Origin: Temnopleurus reevesii
Lineage: Eukaryota; Echinodermata; Echinoidea; Temnopleuroida; Temnopleuridae
Assembly: GCA_036244855.1 (NCBI GenBank)
Contig: BQKZ01000372.1
Location: forward strand, 83,514 to 147,513
Direction: 5' to 3'
DNA: 64,000 nucleotides
Shown: piece by piece, positions 27,026 through 40,540 of the stretch
How positions within the stretch are numbered: position 1 is the stretch's first letter
Layout: each line of letters starts with the position of its first letter
Program-made: the position numbers and the translations under genes
The notes under the pieces: generated by a model
Told to the model about the DNA's origin: nothing
Seen by the model: the letters and a program-made list of their open reading frames with translations, nothing else
The model's database searches: none

Positions 27026-27740
27026 CTCTATGCAGACAATGTTTGTAAGGCAGTATTATTATTTACAAAACTAAAACAAACTATGTAAAATATTAGGTCT
27101 GTGTTTACCCGCGAGGCTTGGAAAGTATTATTTTGATGACAACGCTTCTATTTGAGGGAGAGAGGGAGAAGATGGGCGATAGGAAGACACTTATCTAATA
27201 GTTTAATGGTCCTGCACTCTTTGAATTGGGGTCAAACTAGCCCCCATAAATCTTCCCTGGTGTACCCATTCATGAGTTCATTCCTCCTTGCGAACTGTTC
27301 TCTTTTAGAGTTTGGGCACCAACATTGATTTGCATGCAATTACATGGTGAAGGACCACTGCAAAAACTAGTGTACCACTACATTGAATTGAAGTAAAACA
27401 TGTCCAAGTTTGTTTTTTCATTGAATGAAGTTCGACTGGCCCTGCAAAATATGTATCCTTATTTCTGTTATATTTAATTTAAATGTAATGACACAATTTA
27501 CAGACAATAGAAAATGATTGGTATATATAAAGCAAACTATCATAAAGAAACGGAATATCAACCCCCCCCCCTCCCCCGAAAAAAAATAAATAAATAACAC
27601 ACATTTCTAGGATATGTAAACAGCAGCAGACTTTGTAACATTATATTAATAATTAATTATTAATAATGTTAAGCAATCATTTCCAATATCAGATGAGGAG
27701 GAAACCCTTTTCACTTTCAATCAATGTGGGTAAGATACAC

Positions 27741-27877
27741 ATCTGGGGCCTGTAACATAAAAGATGCAATTAAACTTACGATAAATATTTATCGTAAGTC
27801 TATGGCAAAACATGTACCATAGAGATACGATTAATTGCAAAATCTATCGTATCTCTTTTATGTTACAGGCCCCAGAT
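27741..27877. mobile_element. Palindromic MITE, ATCTGGGGCCTGTAACATAA ends
   Basis: The 137-base element is an imperfect hairpin: the first ~25 bases return inverted at the end. A second inner palindrome around CTTACGATAAATATTTATCGTAAG sits near the left end. The right end resembles that of the element at 41154-41287. Confidence 0.85.
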
Positions 27878-27879
27878 CT

Positions 27880-29365
27880 TCCAAAAGCCCCTGATACCTT
27901 AACTTGACAAATTATTGGGTCTCCCCAACATCTTCTTCAAGCACCTGGTATATGTTTTTCAGATAGATTTAAGAACATATATATTGATGGAAGGATGCAG
28001 AAAATTGTATTAAGAATTAATTCATTCATACAGCTCTTCACTCTCATTTGAAACTGTCTGTTGAAAATGAATACCAACAATTAAAATTAAAACAGAATAT
28101 TGTGTACAATAGAATCTATTATTAATTAATATTCTATTGAACTAAATTATTGAAAATGATAAGGAATCTACTGAAACTGCTACTCAAACTTCAGAGTCAG
28201 AAGTTTAAAATAGTTTTAAATATATTGAATTAACTGCTTCGAAAGTGAAGTGTTGATACACTGTACGTCTAGTTAGATCATACGTGAATCTCTCCTTTGT
28301 CATGCATTCATGTGTAAGATTTACCGATGTTTGTGGCCCATTTGAAACCCCAAATATGTTTTTGTTTTCACCTCTCCAAATTCAATTTCTCATTTCAGAT
28401 CAGCTTTATTCCTCTTGGGACAGAGAGTGCTCAGTAAATCTGTCTGTCGGTTCCCTTTTTGAGGTCTAGGCCAGAGTTAGTTTGGTCCAGGACTCAATTA
28501 ATTGGCCCCCTTTCTCTTAGGTCTCTAAAAACTTGACATTCCTATGGTGTTTGTTACCTCCTTTGATAAGAGAGGTGATAAAAGCCCAGGTTACTTCTCT
28601 CTTGGACGCATCTTTCAAGACCGCTCTCGCCGCGTCGGACCCCAAGCCTGATCCCAATCTTATTTCGGAATGAACTCTTTTTGCAAGAGAAGTCTTTGAG
28701 GTCAGGCTGCAGGTCATGCGAGACAGCTCATTGTGATGGAAAAGATAACGCAAATCAATCCATTTCTTTGTAATATTAATAGAAATATAACGACAGATAT
28801 ACGTGTGTACGGTACTCTGATTAATGATAATGATGGTGATGATAAGGCGTTCATATCAAACAAACAAAAATTCATTCTTTGGTATTTTTTTCGTCTATTT
28901 GCTTAACCAATCTTCATACGAGTAAACATTTGCGGTGCAATTAACGTGAGATTATAATCGATATCTATTCGCGATTGTGCTGGGGATTGACAGAGAGGGC
29001 CTTTGTGAATTGATCTGACAGTAACTGGCAGTTCATCAATCAGATCGGGAAGAAAAGAGTCGCCGAATAATGCATTATGATTGCCGCCGACTATTATAGA
29101 CGTATTTCCACTAGTGTAATCTTTTGTATGTCGCTATTGAGAGTCGATTTATGTGCAAATAATTGCTGAGAATCGCTCCAGGGCTCGTCTTGAACTTGAT
29201 GGATGGTTTCAAGTTGTGCTGATTGTTTACTTTGAAGCAGGCAGCGGTGTGGTGTTCAACCCCGTCTATGCATGCCTCAACACTGAAGACTTTCCTCCTT
29301 GAGCTTGGAAAAGTGCCTTCCAAAGCTGGGAAAAGTGCCTCATATGGATCCATTTTGTGCTTGGG
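27880..29365. other. Noncoding, GC-richer patches
   Basis: Mostly AT-rich, with GC-richer patches at about 28555-28700 and 28975-29350 that could be regulatory. No exon recognised. Confidence 0.4.
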
Positions 29366-29883
29366 TTAAAGCCCATGTATAGTTTTGGTAAAGATTAAAG
29401 AAATGTGAATTTTGGGGATATATACCATGACATATAGTTTCTATACACATTTCAACATCATAGCATATTTTTCTACGAGCGAATTCTTTCAAAAATTTGA
29501 ATTTGACCGTTAAATCGTATTTAGCGCCCTCTCTTGGTTATAACAATATTTTGCTTCTTATCGGGCATATAGAAAATTATTTCCAAGATTTTATTAAAGC
29601 ATGCTAAAAAGGAATACATAAAGAATAAATTCTGAAATTTTTATCCAATTCTGTTCATGAGAAGCTGTCCTTTATCAAGAAAGAAAATATTGAATTCGCG
29701 TCGGGGGCTACGACGCTAAAATATTTTCCACACTTTAGGTTATAACTTTTCCAAAACTTATTAATTTTTCGTACAATCTTTTGTACAACATGTTCATGAT
29801 ATCATGTTTCTTTTTAAGTAGATTTGAAGACAAAATTTGGCGATAAAAATATTCGCTTTTACCAAAACTATACTTGGGCTTTA
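29366..29883. mobile_element. Nonautonomous element with TTAAAGCCCA...TGGGCTTTAA ends
   Basis: About 518 bases. Left TTAAAGCCCATGTATAGTTTTGG and right CCAAAACTATACTTGGGCTTTAA are long inverted repeats. It belongs to the same family as 16674-17350. No coding capacity was seen. Confidence 0.85.
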
Positions 29884-30879
29884 ATACAGCAAAGTTGCCA
29901 ACCATTCCACGATATCCATGAGGTCAGAGTTAGAATGTGAAATAGATGAACAAAAATGAGAGCAAATATGACATCAGTCGGCAATACTCTAAGCTATTCA
30001 CTTGTGATCAAAGCATTGAATGAGTATTGGATTTATTTGCATGGAATCAGGGATTGCTAAATGATTTTAAAAGTGAGGGGAGGGGGTTTGTGTAATACCG
30101 TTCTTACACACTCCCATAGGCTTGCACATATTAAATTTTAGAAATAAGTGGCGTTATTTTTCTATAACCTTGAGGCTTGTTACACCCCTCCCCCCATCCA
30201 TAAATTTCTTATCATGATAGATACATGTAATTATGCCCTTTTCTTTCAATAATTAATAGAGTTGTACGTAGCTCTTATTTTTAGATAAAATACTCATTTG
30301 CTAATCATTTAGAACAACTTTGTTTTCAATAGTAAAAAGACTTTGTTTTCTTAAAAATCTCTTCCCATAGACGGATGACAAGGAAACAGAATTTTTGTGT
30401 TTAGTGGGGATGAGCCTCTGAGTTGCACAATTTTCTTGTTTTTCATAACTACTATGATGCATTCTTCAACTGTAATTGTAACATTATTTTGACTGCAGCA
30501 TCATCACTTAACTTTTTTTTGATTACCATGAGACATTTCAATATTAATATTATGCTGTGGATTCACACATAGCAAAATCTGGTAGCAATATCATGATTGT
30601 TCTTGCCAAATTTTTGATGAAAAAAGCCTGAAAGCCTAATGAATCCAATGGGAACTAAGAGTCAATTCAGTACATGACATTTTGGTGATGATAGAGATCA
30701 AATTTGAAGATTAAACATCATGACACATTAAGTTTTGTCACCCAGTGTTCAACTTAAAATGTTTGAAATAAAAAGGAACATTTAAGGTTATAGGTTTTAA
30801 CTTCATTTATAATAATGGATGTGAAATTAGGGTTTTATTGACCCTACATTTATCACATTCCTAATTGGTCTGGATATAG

Positions 30880-31365
30880 AATGAACATAACATATATGAT
30901 CTTCTTTCGCTATAGATATTATCATAAAAATGCTGTTAAATATATTTGGAAATGTCTTCACAAATGTTAATATTATCCAGAGCAAACACACCTATATGTG
31001 CCTATTAGACCACTCATTATATTAACCTCATTCTCTAATTAATGCAGATATTAGAAGAAACATAACATATCTCTTTAGACATAATCGCAAAGTTGCTAAA
31101 CATCTTTGCAAACGTCTTCTGAAATGTTAATATTATTCGGTGTAAACGTGCATGTGACACCAGTCATTATGTTAATCTCATTCCCTAATTGATGCAGATA
31201 TTAGAAGAAATATAACACATGTATCCCTATAGATATTCTCATAAAGTTGCTAAACATTTCTGCAAACGTATTCAGTGTAAACATGCCTGTGACACCACTC
31301 ATTATGTTAATCTCATTCCCTAATTGATGCGGATATTAGAAGAAACATAACACATGTAATGACCT
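30880..31365. repeat. Four-copy diverged tandem repeat, about 110-150 bases
   Basis: Units contain GATGCAGATATTAGAAGAAA, ATAACA-ATG, GCTAAACAT-T, and CACTCATTATGTTAATCTCATTC. The last copies are the most alike. Confidence 0.85.
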
Positions 31366-31369
31366 ATCT

Positions 31370-34300
31370 CTAACCCTGTCCCTGACTCAAGCGATTTCCT
31401 AGAGTGGAGGTTGTGAGAATGGTCCATGTATTCCAGATGGTCGTGCAACAAATTTGTCATTTTCGATGATAGGTTATGCCAAGAAGCGATTTCAAAAAGA
31501 TGTGATTTCGTATAGAAGTGACTGTTTTACAAAATTACGTTATGAAATGTCTCTGGATATGGTATGAGGGGAAAAGACATCTAAGATTTTCTCAAGAGGT
31601 TTTGCTTCAGGTTTGTGTTTCAAAAAATTGTTTGTAGGTTTATGCAGGACTCTACACACGACTGGTGATCTTATCTTTAGTGCTAATTCAGTGACATTAG
31701 GACTATTCAGTGCAAGAACTGCTTTGAATCTTCCTCTCAGAATCAAACAACTCTAAATAACAGAATGTTGACATGTGCATGTACATAACCAGTCAACTAT
31801 TCTATATTCAACTCTCTTATGAAATAGTTGAATAGAAATGAAATGTTATGAATACGAACACTGAAATATAATTTTACTCCCATATCATGCGGGTGATCAC
31901 TTGTGCTTTCTAATGATACTTTTTGATTACTCGTTAATTTTCTTAACTTGGAATGAAATGACACATCACGAAATGTAAATCTCCATCAATCAACACATTG
32001 GCATGTCATTTTATTCGGAGCAATGACCTAACTCATTCTCTCTCTCTGATATAAAGCTTTTCTATGACTCTATGACTATTTACATTGTTAATTAGGTCTC
32101 CCTAGCGAAGCCTGAGAAAGGAAAGTTGCTGGAATTCCTCAAACCCATTTAATTTTGAGCCCTATTCGGATCGAGTAGCGTGAAGCGTAACTCAGTCCCA
32201 CACAAGATATCAACAATTGCCGGACACTTGTGTTGCTTCGCGCAATTTGGAGGAAAAATTTTCAGAAGAAACTCGCTCTTGCCCCATCTCTTTGAATAGT
32301 CGGTATGAAACTCTAAATATTTGAATTATGTAGAATCCAGTGTGTTGCCTTTTCATCCCTTTCTTTCCGCTAAGAACATGGAATGGACAGTTAGCGTATT
32401 TTAGACGAGGAGGAATGTTCGATGCCTGGCTTTATGTAGTAGAATGCCACTTTCATTTGGATATGTTAGCCATACGTCAACTTTCTGGGGAGTTACGTTA
32501 TACCTCTTACGAGGCATGGCTATTGAAATCTATAATATATCCTATGACTACAGACAATAGCATAATATACTTTTTACAACAGCAATAGCATTTTTGGTGT
32601 GAACACTCTTGAAATTGAAAAGATATCTAGTCATGGAAATTGCCCGCCTATTCAATTTTAGGCATTTTCACACTCTCAGGCAATGGAAGGCTATAAAATT
32701 AACAGTACATGTGGGTAGAATAATGAAGATATAATATAGTAGTGTTACCAGTGCAATTGAGAAATAATGCATTTGTTGCAAGACAATTTTTATCATGAAT
32801 GTGTTTTAGGACCTTCTGCCATTTTTCACAAATGAATTTGTTTTAACATTCTGAGATACGCTAATAGAATTGTTCAGATAAAAAAAAACACCCATTTGTC
32901 CGACACTTTTCTTTCTTATTGTAGTATATGTAAGGCTAATTTTACAGCGAGGGATTTATTCCCATTAATATGTACTGTAGAAACAGGTGTAGGGTGGACA
33001 TTTGATGCACTTGTATTTACAAACGCAAGAAGATCACCGCGCATGGTTTCATCTTCTTACATTCTTCATGTAATTCCACTCGAGAAAAGATGTCAAACCT
33101 TTCGAGAAAATCCAAAGCCGCGCTCCCATTATATGAGTCAAACGCTCCCCATCACTGCACACAGAGGCTAACGGAGAATAGAAAGAGGATAAAAAGAAGA
33201 AATGACAAAGGGAGGTATAAAGAGGACTTATATAAGAAGTGAAAGAAGATTTGGAGCTTCATTACGTGGATACGGAAGCGCCCCTTGGCTAAGAAGTGAT
33301 AATTGAATTAAGACCTAGAAAGCATTTGTGAATTCAGCTCAGTTAGGACTAAGAACGGGGGTTTAGAGGGCTTAGTTGTTGACAAGTTTTCTTGCGACAA
33401 AAGAAAGATTATCGTTTCAGAAAAGAATAGTGTATTTTTGGTTCCATGGCGATACATCTGTCCATTCTCTCACTTGGATTTATTGGAGTGCACTCGTAGA
33501 TAGACAAATTGATAATGTGGATTTTTTGACAGTTTTGCAGCACAAAATATGATACATTTTGGTTGGATTTGGTTCATAGTTACTGCCTTGACTTGATACA
33601 CATACATGTACACAGCCAAATATTTTCTGGAATCGTTATCGTATTGTGGATATTTATGAACATGGATAATTGCTGTAAAAGTAAGTATTGAAAAGTAACT
33701 CATGATTTTATATTTCATTTCATATAGATTTGGAGACAAAATTTGGAGATAAAAATATTCACTTATACCAAAAGTTGAAATATCAATGACTGTGTTTTTA
33801 TCATTTTACCAGGAATTCTTAATTACCATATTTTAGGCCAGTTCATAAAACCATTGGTGATTAATGTAGATAAATGTAAAGTACCAAACACTGCACTGTG
33901 TCTGTCAACCTGTACATAATACACAGTGAGGTGGACTGTACAGCGATAGAAGAAGATTACATATATATATTTTTAAATAACTTTTATTCTTTACTTATTG
34001 CAAAATGACAAACCATTTTTCATTATCCCCTTAAAGATTTGTTAGGAAATCAATGTCACTTTTGCGAATAAGACTTCAAGTTTCAAATTCAACCTCTTTT
34101 TAACATGTTGAGAGCCATTCTGTGGTCATCTGTTACAGTGCATCTTAAGATCTGGACCAGCGCCATGTTGGTTAAACCTCATGTAATAAGGTATGACAGG
34201 TTCAGGCCAAATTCACCCCCTGTCAATCAAATAGGGCTTGAACTTGAGAACTAGCAAGCATTCTGCGGTGCTTCCAAGTCTAGGTTTCTGAGAAGGAATT

Positions 34301-34385
34301 GTGATAGTGTGTCCAGTCATGTCGAGCGGAAAAGTGACAAGTTTAGTCTCGGAATATCTGGAGAATGCCAATCCTCTGAGACAAC
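31370..34385. other. Noncoding, no gene recognised
   Basis: AT-rich with GC-richer patches at about 32090-32290 and 33000-33180. A fragment of the TTAAAGCCC element family lies near 33720-33774. No supported exon. Confidence 0.4.
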
Positions 34386-34389
34386 AATT

Positions 34390-35195
34390 TCTCTTCTTTC
34401 TGCTCTTTCATTATCGCCTTTCTTTCTTTCCTTTCATTTTCTTTCTATTCTTTCTCGTCTTTCTTTTTCTTTCTTATTTTCTTTTCTTATTTCTCTTATT
34501 TCCTCTTCATCTTTCTTTTCATTTCTTTTTTCGTATTTTTTCCTTATCTTCCTTTTTTCCATATCCTTCTTTTGTCCTCTTCTTGCTTCACTTTTCCCCC
34601 CTCTCCTGCCTTTTGAATTTTTTATATTTTTCTTTCTTTCCCTCCTTTCTCGTATTATTTTACCTTCTTTCTCTTATTTGTTTCAAGTCTCTTCTTTGTT
34701 TCTTTCCTCTTTCTCATCATGATTTCATTTATGTTACGATATGTTTCAAATGCCTTTGGGTATTCAAAAAGAAACTAACAAAATCTTGGATATGTCCAGA
34801 GATTTTCGTTTTCTTTCTATTCTATCTCATCTTTCTTTTTCTTCCTCTTTCTTATTTTCTTTTCTTTTTTCTCTTATTTCCTCTTCATCTTTCTTTTCAT
34901 TGTTTTTTTGTATTTTTTCCTTATCTTCCTTTTTTCCATATCCTTCTTTTGTCCTCTTCTTGCTTTACTTTTTTCCCCTCCTTTGTCTTTTGATTTCTTT
35001 CTATTCTTCTTTCTTTCCCTTCTTTCCCTAATTTGTTTTTCTACCTTCTTTCTCTTATTTGTTTCAAGTCCCTTCTTTGTTTCTTTCTTCTTTGCTCTTT
35101 CTCATCATGATTTCATTTATGTTATGATATGTTTCAAATGCCTTTGGGTATTCAAAATAAAACTTAACAAAATCTTGGATATGTCCAGAGATTTA
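34390..35195. repeat. Pyrimidine-rich 388-base tandem duplication
   Basis: Two long TTTC/CTTT-rich units each end in a nonrepetitive segment (CTCATCATGATTTCATTTATG through TTGGATATGTCCAGAGATTT) at 34713 and 35101, giving the 388-base period. The long Phe/Leu/Ser open frames here are products of the composition. Confidence 0.9.
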
Positions 35196-35949
35196 AAATA
35201 AAATACCTTTACAAACCTTTTTGACAATTTTTGACAATCATCAAGATACTTCCATCTTGCTATGGTCTCAAGGAAGACTAATGAACAATTAACTTTTATG
35301 CAATTAGTGTACATGCTTGAAGATCATTCCTTTGTGACATCTGTGACTGTATCATTAGAAATCTCCTTGATATATCGTGCCTTATATCATCTACACATCA
35401 AAGTTCTTGTTAGCATCCTCTCCCCAGCTGATGCCGTAGAAGATGGATGTTATTACATGTTCATGGTTGGTCTTGATGGTCAGGTATTTATAGGCCAAGA
35501 CAAGAAGGGCCTTCACTATTTGGGTTGCTGGTTGCAATGTTGTGACGTCTGGCGACGACCAGCGCACGTCAGGTGACGAAAAGGCCAGCATGAGCAACGT
35601 TCGTTAAAGGTCGGACACTGTGCAGTTGGGTGGCGAAGGGGATCCTAATTGATATACAAAGATTCAACGAGAGCGCAATTAGATTGCGCTCATTTTCATT
35701 ATCGTATAAACATGATAAGTGTTTAGTAAGTAGACAGTGTATGGTAATTTTTTTGTGTGTACTGTCCCGTATTGTTGTTTAATTGTCATTTACATTTTGG
35801 TGCTTGTCAATTGCCTGTTCCCATGGACTTCAGAGTACACATGCCAAGGTGTTAATAATTCCAATAACACTTATATTACCTGAGAGTGTGATGTTAACTC
35901 TAGCACTACGCCTCGAAAATGATAACACATTGCCATTTTTTAATAAACA

Positions 35950-36035
35950 TCATGATGATAATGATGCCCGCTTGTATAGCGCCAGTCTCTGCCTCAGATG
36001 GGTGCTTATGGCGCTTAATTACTCAAAATAGTGTC
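35950..36035. repeat. SINE/LINE-tail-like TATAGCGC repeat
   Basis: GATGATAATGATGCCCGCTT-GTATAGCGCC and GGGTGCTTATGGCGC resemble the piece at 8205-8300. Confidence 0.6.
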
Positions 36036-36829
36036 TCACAAATTATCAATGTCCTAGAAATGTCGAACTGGGACCAACATAAAATGAAAGTTTTATCATA
36101 TCAGTATGCATTTTGTATCCTTTGGTATTTCCTATCCAAGTTTTGAAGTGAAATTTTCATGAACACCTTCCTACATGTAGGTGCAAGATTCGGTGTCTTG
36201 GCTTGTTGTAATGGAGAATAGTGTCTACTTTCTGGAGAGATGAGCATTCATCTGGTTTGCTTCAAATCACAGTTTGTGGTTTACACAATGAATGCAGTTT
36301 GTCTTTCATAGGGTAATTTGTGGCTAACATGAGCGCCTAGTCTGACAATCTCTTTCTTTTTCTTTTACTCCAATGTTTTGTTCCAACAATAAGAGATATT
36401 TAATGTGCCCCTCATTCTGATTTTTTTCACGGCTTGTAAAAGTGTTTTTATTTTTACCAAAACCTCTTTCTACTTTGATTTGGTTTGTGGTTTTGAATGG
36501 GATTGTATTATTTACTTGGGTACCATTTTCATTTTTCAAGACAACTTTTCTTTTTTCTCGGTCTGTTCACAATACCTTTAAAGAAAAAAGAAATACCATT
36601 TGTACAAATCGTTTGTATTTGTTTATTTTATTTATTGACATGGACTTCATAATAATTTTTTTAATCAAATCAATATCAAGTTAATCAACCATTGATTAAA
36701 TGAAATTCATTAGAATTAGAATTATGAACCATAGAGGTTTGGAGCTCATAGATTCTTGCAATAGAGACAAAGTAAAGCCAATTTTCTGGAGGTAATCATG
36801 CTTCGGATTCTCTTTAAATAGAAACCATT

Positions 36830-37155
36830 CCATGTTAATGAAGCAGCATCCGAAACAGAATATTCTGAGCGTCGGACAAGCCTGCCATCACGTCATATCA
36901 GTGTTCCCCCGACATATCATCATAAGAGAGAAATATGATCCCGATGACGTTGCGCCCGGTCCCTTTCGCTCTCCCGAAAGTCTCTGTCAAGTCCCACGGG
37001 AGCTGAAGATTGTAGTTGACAGATATCTCTGTTGTATCATTCGGTTGATCCCTGGGGATTGGACGACTAAGCCGGTTGTTTACTCACTTCTAGGAGAATT
37101 GTGTGTGCGGCTAGTGAAATGTTTGCTGCTAAGAGGAAGAAACTTTCAATAGTCA
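36830..37155. other. GC-richer island, possible regulatory element or unknown ORF
   Basis: About 300 bases richer in GC and CpG than the flanks. A 106-codon open frame (36832-37152) crosses it, but I recognise no domain, and its codons do not look clearly coding. A conserved noncoding element is as likely as a gene. Confidence 0.25.
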
Positions 37156-37467
37156 TTTAGCCGGGTCTGGAGTTCTAGATTCAAAGACTAATTGTGCCGT
37201 GTTAAATCTGCATCATTTTTATGTTGTGAAGTGACAGCTGTTGTAGAATTAGGTCATGAATAAATTTCAGTGTTTTTAATTTATTCATGGGCCTCTGTCT
37301 TATATATTTTAAATAATAACTTATGGTCCTCAAGAACTTTAAATTGTCAGTGATTTTTTTTTTTTGGGGGGGGGGCACACAGTGGTAGTTTCTGTCAATT
37401 TTGTGAGTATCTATTTACTGTTGTCAATTGGAGCAGATATCTCTCAGAAGCCTGAATACATGTACCT

Positions 37468-37863
37468 GCAGAGATGCTGGCTGTTACAGAATATGCATTA
37501 GGTGTATTTGCATGTGAAATTAATGACTTATTCACAAGTGAATGACTGAAAGTATAATAATTATTCCATGTTTTCTCTAACAAGCATACTGTAAAAGCTG
37601 AAATTTTCTCTAGGGTGAAATTTTGTGAATTTTTCATGAATTTCACAACTATTACAGTGCCCATTGACTTGTACAGTACAGTAATCTCTCAAAACTTGAA
37701 AATAGCAACTCCCTAATGTGTGGAAAGGTCTGAAATTCAGTGAATTCACATATAAAATTTATGTAGGCTAATGAAATATTAGCTTTTACTGTATTTTGTT
37801 GCGTAATTCACATTTTAATCTTGACCTCATGCATATATTCTGGACCAGTTGGCAACTCTGTAT
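37468..37863. mobile_element. MITE (GAGATGC...GCAACTCTG family), with nested insertion
   Basis: The ends match the elements at 60069-60257 and 61858-62042: GCAGAGATG-TGGCTGTT-CAGAATATGCAT at left and its inverse at right (ATGCATATATTCTGGACCAGTTGGCAACTCTG). A second palindromic element at 37586-37795 sits inside, explaining the greater length. Confidence 0.75.
37586..37795. mobile_element. Nested palindromic element, ATACTGTAAAAGCT ends
   Basis: The left end ATACTGTAAAAGCTGAAATTT is inverted at the right (TATTAGCTTTTACTGTATT). It is similar in type to the element at 53121-53324. Confidence 0.65.
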
Positions 37864-38737
37864 CTGAAGAAAATGAAGTCATTGTCGGTGACTGAGCAGG
37901 AAATCATCTCGGATATGCTGTGAAGGGCCGTGATGAGTGGGATGAGAACCAAACTTGACATTTGAGGGAAGAAAAATATGTTTGGAAGTCGAGCAATTGT
38001 GTGTGATATGACAGTGTTATGACAGGGAGTAATGCCAGCTGGTTTGCTATGCTAACCTTAAACTAGTTCAATCTATTGTGAATTTTCAACCACGTTGAGT
38101 TATTTTACATCTAAATAACGTTTCACAATTTGAACATGAAATTATAATAATTTGGCAAGAGAAATAGTAACATTTACATATTTTAATTACACATAAGCTA
38201 TATGTTTAATGTCGGAGCAACAAAGCTTATTAAGTTACAGAAACGGAGGGACATGCGAAAAAGTGAGGCTTGTAAGATGCATGGCCCTTCTTACATTAAG
38301 TCTTAAAGATCTGTTTTTTCCTTTTCAAATCTGTACTGAATGAATATACAAATATTTTCCCTTTAGCATTTAGTTTAAGTTTAGTATAAAAATATATGAA
38401 TCAAATCATTGCTTACCAATGCTAGTTCAACCCAGTTCAAACTTTCTTAGTTAGTCTTCAAATTGGGACTTATCATTTTTAACAATATATCATTATTTTG
38501 AAAATTTACTAATGAATCAGTATATTTCACCAAAGTTGAAACAGTTTTTACTAACACAATGTCAATTTTTTTAAACATTTCACAATAATCATTGCTAGCT
38601 GGTTACATACATGTACATTCCCAAGCCAATGTCATAAAAATTAAAATGAATCATTTTTAGTGTGCTACAAACTTAATCGGCATTATTTTCATTTTCATCA
38701 ATTGATAACTAATTAAACTATTCAGATAAGCAATTCT

Positions 38738-38873
38738 TAAGTCCCGGTCACATAGGGCCCCAGAAGCAACACGATTCAACACGACTCTTTGTTAATTCAC
38801 AGTTACCTGCCTGCGAACAAAGAGTCGTGTTGAATCGTGTTGCTTCCGAGGCCCTATGTGACCAGGGCTTTAG
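38738..38873. mobile_element. Near-perfect palindromic MITE, TAAGTCCCGGTCACATAGGG ends
   Basis: Two arms of about 55 bases are almost perfect inverse copies (CACATAGGGC, AGCAACACGATTCAACACGACTC, TTTGTT) around a short loop. Its high arm identity suggests a young insertion. Confidence 0.9.
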
Positions 38874-40251
38874 GTTGAATATAAAATTGTAATTACTTAT
38901 GTTTCACAGCATTTCACCACAGAATTTGATGAGAGATAAAATATTTTCTGTAGCAACTTTTTCTCCTGGAAATAGGCTGCAATTTGACCCAGCTTAGCCT
39001 AGGGCGCACTATGGAGCTCCAGCCATAGCTATGCAACATGTCAGTTTATATAAAACTGAACTTGAACGTGTCTACCATGTGGCACTTTCCCTACCATTTG
39101 GCTTCTTTTCCTCAGTATAAGAACTGTCACAATTGACTTTACGATTATTTCCGATCCTTCAGTCATAACATTGTTCTAGTTTTCATGAAGTATTTCTTCA
39201 TGTGAAACAGCGGGATTATTACAAGTTTTTTCTGAACAATGCAAGGAAAAGCAATGGGGTTAAGTTATTAAGCATAGTTTACTTTTTAAATGCATAAAAT
39301 ACAACTGAGGAAATAAGAGTATGATAGTTATAAATGGTAAATGTGAGAGGCTTGTAAATTTTATACCCTGCGAAATGATTAGATTCCGAATTGGAAATTT
39401 ATAAATATGCATTAATAATATAGAATTTCCACTGAAAAAGGACACAGAGAAAACGTTTTGTATAGTTGAAACAAAGTTTATATTTTTTGCTGATTTTGTT
39501 GCTTCTAATTGATTAAGCTCATTTTCCCAATCTTTCAGTGACCCATAATGTACATGTATGTGGGGAGGGGGGGGGGGGTAGAATAATCTATTTAGAAAGA
39601 CCCTTTTCAAATATCTCATGCCATTAGAATGCAAGCCTAGCTTGACATGCACAAGCTTTGTTAGTTTTCTTGTGACATAGTTACCCCTACATGTAGAAAG
39701 AAACTGCCACCTGGGTAGGGTAGGCCTATGTGCTTGGGGAGAAAATCAGAGAGCTAGAAAAAAAAAGACCATATGTTTACACCAAACGTACCTCAAGTAT
39801 CCCCACTAAATCCAACGCTGATGTAGGTCTGAAAACTTCCCTGTGAAAATACTTTTTTTCTTCCTTTCTCTCTTTCGGCCCTTCTCCTCTCTGAATTGTC
39901 ATATTCTCTCTTTACTTCTGTACCAATCTATTTAATGACATTATTTCAAAAAAAATCACAGGGGGAAAAAAGGAAATTTTACCTCTAGTTCTCTCAAGTT
40001 CAATTCTTTATTGTTTAATCCTCTGTCTTAATTTCCTGTTCTTATCTCTTCATTCTCTTCAGGTTGTCATATTCTCTCTTCACTTCTGTACCAATCTATT
40101 CAAAGACATTATTTCAACACAAAACTCACAGGGAAGAGAAAAAAAGTAAATTTCACCTCAAGTTCTCTCAAGTTCAAATCTTTATTTTTTAATCTTCTGT
40201 CTGAATTTTCTTTTCTTATCTCTTCATTCTCTTTTTGCATTCTCCGCTCAT

Positions 40252-40400
40252 AGGCCTGTATTCCGGTAGCGAGGTTTAACTTAACCCGGGACTAAGCCAT
40301 TGTTATTTAGACCAGGGCTATTGAAAAGTTAAACCAAGAGTCTAAATGACAATGACTTAGACCTGGGTTAAGTTAAACCTCGCTATCGGAATATGGGCCT
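40252..40400. mobile_element. Palindromic MITE, AGGCC(T/C)(G/A)TATTCCG ends
   Basis: This 149-base hairpin with arms containing GCGAGGTTTAACTTAACCC and its inverse is inserted in the 170-base repeat array. Confidence 0.9.
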
Positions 40401-40540
40401 TGGTCTCTCATCGCTTTTATACAAAAGAATTCTAACACATTATTAAAAACCGCTAAGGGAAGAGGGAAACAAGTAAATTTCACCTCCAGTTCTCTCAAGT
40501 TGTAATCTTAAATGTTAAATCTTCTTTCTATCCTAATATC

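Noticed and set aside
34301..35201. 230-codon Phe/Ser/Leu-rich frame resembling a membrane protein
   Set aside because: The hydrophobic look is due to TTC/CTT-rich repeat sequence that is tandemly duplicated; several overlapping frames look the same.
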